Source of the DNA: Fimbriimonadaceae bacterium
GTDB taxonomy: Bacteria; Armatimonadota; Fimbriimonadia; Fimbriimonadales; Fimbriimonadaceae
NCBI GenBank assembly: GCA_022843485.1
Contig: JALHNM010000003.1
Location: forward strand, 124,001-188,000
Reading direction: 5' to 3'
DNA length: 64,000 bases
The notes below the pieces were generated by a model. That model was not told where the DNA came from. It ran no database searches and was given only the letters and a program-made list of their open reading frames with translations. The position numbers and the translations under genes were made by a program. Of this stretch, positions 62,005 to 64,000 are shown piece by piece (the first letter of the stretch is position 1; each line of letters opens with the position of its first letter).

Positions 62005-63384
62005 ATGAACGAGCTGACGGCACTGACCGAGACGTTGCGAAGGCTCGTCGACGAACCGGACCCGGCGATGGTCCGCGAGGCTCTGGACGGTGAGCGGGTC
62101 GAGGACCTCGCCGCCGCCCTCGAGCGACTTCCCACGGACGAGGGCCTCGCGATCCTGCGCCAGCTCGACGAGGTCCTTGCCGCCGACCTGATGGTCGAGC
62201 TCCCCACCGAGGTGGTCCGCCAGTACGCCCGCGAGCTCCCCGACCAGGTCCTCGCCGCCTACCTCGATGTCCTGCCGATGGACGACGCGATCGACCTGCA
62301 GGAGGAGCTCGGCGAGGAGCGGTTCGAGGGACTGCTCGAGCTTATCCCGGAACACGACGCGAGCGAGATCCGCCGCCTCCTCCGCTACGAGCCCGGCCAA
62401 GTGGGGCGCCTCGTCACCGAGCGCTTCTTCCACGTGCGTCCAGCGGACACGATGGAGACGATCCTCCACGACCTGCGCCTGGCGAGCGAGGACAAGTACG
62501 AGACGGTCAATGACCTCTACGTCCTGGACGAGAAGGGCTTCCTGCACGGGGTCTTCAGCCTGCGCAAGGCCCTCCGGGTGGAGCCGGAGACGCGGGCCGA
62601 GCAGGTGATGAACGAGGACGTCGTCACCGCCCAGGCCACCGAGACCGACGAGGAAGCGGCCCGGCGGATGGCCAAGTACGGCTTCTACGCCCTCCCGGTG
62701 CTCGACGAGCGGGGCCGGATGATTGGGATCTTCACCGGCGACGACGCCCAGACGATCCTGCGCGAGGCGGAATCGGAGGACGTGCTCGCGCTCGGCGCCG
62801 TGTCGGGCGCGGCCACGTCGTACCTTTCGCTGAGCCCCTGGCAGCTCTTCGCCCGCCGGGCCCCGTGGCTGATGGTGCTGTTCGTCGCCGAGACCCTGAC
62901 CGGGGCCGTGATGCGGCACTACGCCCTCGGCGACGACACGGCAGGGCAGGTCGGGATGCTCGCCCTGATGCCGTTCGTCCCGCTCATCATCGGGGCAGGC
63001 GGGAACTCTGGGTCCCAGGTCACGACCACCATCACTCGCGCCCTGGCCCTGGGCGAGGTCGACACGTACGACGCCGCCGTCGTGTTCTTCCGGGAGCTCT
63101 TCGTCGCGGTGCTCATCGGGCTCGCCTTGGGGGCGGTCGGCTACGCCCGGGCTGCGTTGGGCTGGAACAGCGGCCCGGTGCTCAGCCTCATCGTCGGGCT
63201 CGCCTTGCCTGCCGTCGTGGTGTGGGCGGCCATGGTCGGCTCGCTGCTCCCGCTGGCGGCGAAACGGCTCGGCATCGACCCCGCCGTAATGAGCGCCCCG
63301 TTCATCACGACGTTCGTCGACGCCACCGGTCTGATCATCTTCTTCGAGATCGCCCTGAGGTTGATGCGAGCCGGAGGCCTCTGA
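62005..63384 (+). CDS. mgtE: Magnesium transporter MgtE
   Basis: MgtE is a Mg2+-gated channel. The 459 residues have the N-terminal superhelical domain (DLAAALERLPTDEGLAILRQLDEVLAADLMVELP). A CBS pair follows (LVTERFFHVRPADTMETIL... and NEDVVTAQATETDEEAARRMAKYGFYALPVLDERGRMIGI), then five membrane helices with the pore signature GAGGNSGSQVTTTITRALALGE. GGGAGGGA lies 4 bases before ATG 62005. The upstream gap is too short for a full M-box riboswitch. Confidence 0.96.
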   Translation: MNELTALTETLRRLVDEPDPAMVREALDGERVEDLAAALERLPTDEGLAILRQLDEVLAADLMVELPTEVVRQYARELPDQVLAAYLDVLPMDDAIDLQEELGEERFEGLLELIPEHDASEIRRLLRYEPGQVGRLVTERFFHVRPADTMETILHDLRLASEDKYETVNDLYVLDEKGFLHGVFSLRKALRVEPETRAEQVMNEDVVTAQATETDEEAARRMAKYGFYALPVLDERGRMIGIFTGDDAQTILREAESEDVLALGAVSGAATSYLSLSPWQLFARRAPWLMVLFVAETLTGAVMRHYALGDDTAGQVGMLALMPFVPLIIGAGGNSGSQVTTTITRALALGEVDTYDAAVVFFRELFVAVLIGLALGAVGYARAALGWNSGPVLSLIVGLALPAVVVWAAMVGSLLPLAAKRLGIDPAVMSAPFITTFVDATGLIIFFEIALRLMRAGGL

Positions 63385-63491
63385 CTCTGGGCGGAACCGG
63401 CAAGACTGACAGCCTATTCGGGCACCCAGACGACCGATAGGGACGTAGAGCTGGACAGCGGGTGTCGTCCCGACCGGCCCGCCAAGACCCC

Positions 63492-64000
63492 ATGAACGCC
63501 CTCGTCCGCCCCCTGGTCGCAGTCCTCCTCTCGGCCCTGGCCCTGCCCCTCCTCGCCCAACCCGAGGCGAGCCGTAAGCCGATCACGGCGGAGCAGAAGG
63601 CCGAGGTGCTCGCCGACATCGAGTCGATCGTGACCAAAGACGCCTTCGTCCCCGGCGTCGACTTCGGCAAGTGGCCCGACATGATCCAGGACAACCTGAC
63701 CGCGATCAACGAGGCCGGTACCGAGGTCGAGTTCGCCCAGCGCGTCAACCAGGCGCTCGGCAAGTTTGGGTTCAGCCACATCGTCCTCTACTCGCCCGCC
63801 GCTGCGACCGCCCGGACGTCGAGGCGCATGGTCGGGATCGGCGTGCGCATCCAGATCGAGGCGACCGGCATCCGGATCACCGGGATCTTCCCGAACAGCC
63901 CGGCCAGCGACTCCGGCCTCGCCGAGGGCGACCTCATCATCGCCGCCGACGGCAAGCCTGTCCGCACCCCGGCCGACCTCGCCGGCGAGGACGGGAGCAA
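63492..64000 (+). CDS. Secreted S41/Ctp-type protease with PDZ domain, N-terminal part (runs past window)
   Basis: A reading frame opens at ATG 63492 and is still open at the window end (169 codons seen). It starts with a signal peptide (MNALVRPLVAVLLSALALPLLAQP). A helical segment of about 90 residues follows, then the start of a PDZ domain: MVGIGVRIQIEATGIRITGIFPNSPASDSGLAEGDLIIAADGKPV. This order fits carboxyl-terminal processing proteases (S41), whose catalytic Ser/Lys lie beyond the window. A PDZ-only protein cannot be excluded. Confidence 0.75.
   Translation, partial: MNALVRPLVAVLLSALALPLLAQPEASRKPITAEQKAEVLADIESIVTKDAFVPGVDFGKWPDMIQDNLTAINEAGTEVEFAQRVNQALGKFGFSHIVLYSPAAATARTSRRMVGIGVRIQIEATGIRITGIFPNSPASDSGLAEGDLIIAADGKPVRTPADLAGEDGS

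Overview
The window is high-GC bacterial DNA with tightly packed genes. It is probably from the Armatimonadota, near Fimbriimonadales. The lineage hint is inference from remembered protein style: several proteins open with a prepilin leader followed by the segment [18 protein letters not shown], there is a PEP-CTERM protein, and one Ser/Thr kinase has a glycine-free nucleotide loop (IARSNDIVYEAYD). No 16S rRNA gene is present to settle it. About 65 protein genes and one tRNA are supported. Many neighbours are joined by a 4-base GTGA stop/start overlap.

Layout. 1-1126 is the 3' part of thrS. 1212-7236 holds a secreted protein, a pilin-like gene, a prepilin-like gene with a small lipoprotein gene, a MacB-type permease, a Pif1/RecD-like helicase and tRNA-Arg(CCG). 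7362-11302 holds a beta-helix protein, then two DM13-domain proteins followed by an ECF sigma factor and a small zinc-type anti-sigma factor. 11320-24464 is a dispersed respiratory complex I region. nuoA, C, D, E and F keep their ancestral order on the minus strand but are separated by prepilin-like/lipoprotein modules, htpX and a tiny basic protein gene, while nuoB-nuoI lie on the plus strand behind trpD-trpC-trpF.

24601-29856 is a BMP-type ABC importer (lipoprotein, double ATPase, two permeases) overlapping a tandem-domain 6-pyruvoyltetrahydropterin synthase-like gene. 29853-33400 is a four-gene ABC-2 exporter set. 33470-38381 holds an HD-domain protein, a polysaccharide deacetylase, a nucleotidyltransferase/degenerate phosphomannomutase fusion and a phosphodiesterase-like protein. 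38588-41845 is hisS with three coupled uncharacterised genes. 42148-45289 holds a PEP-CTERM protein, a dihydrolipoyl acyltransferase (E2), a small ORF and a ROK kinase. 45425-51335 is moxR, DUF58, transglutaminase, holA and a glutathione peroxidase. 51344-54311 is dnaB, an acetyltransferase and an enoyl-CoA hydratase. 54813-56324 is a GH20-like hydrolase. 56326-61947 is tilS-ftsH-TPR-Ser/Thr kinase on the minus strand. 62005-64000 is mgtE and the start of an S41/PDZ protease.

The most unusual features are: (i) a repeated module of a prepilin-like gene plus a very small Pro/Gly-rich lipoprotein, found three times and twice lodged within the split nuo series; (ii) a diverged prepilin paralogue with a remodelled leader, placed behind two intrinsic terminators, one of which ends only 16 bases before the start codon; (iii) the DM13/sigma/anti-sigma cassette; (iv) several families of small intergenic repeats, including TTCCA-loop hairpins that run into trpF and short tandem repeats with 9- and 11-base periods. 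No transposase, integrase, phage gene or CRISPR array was seen.
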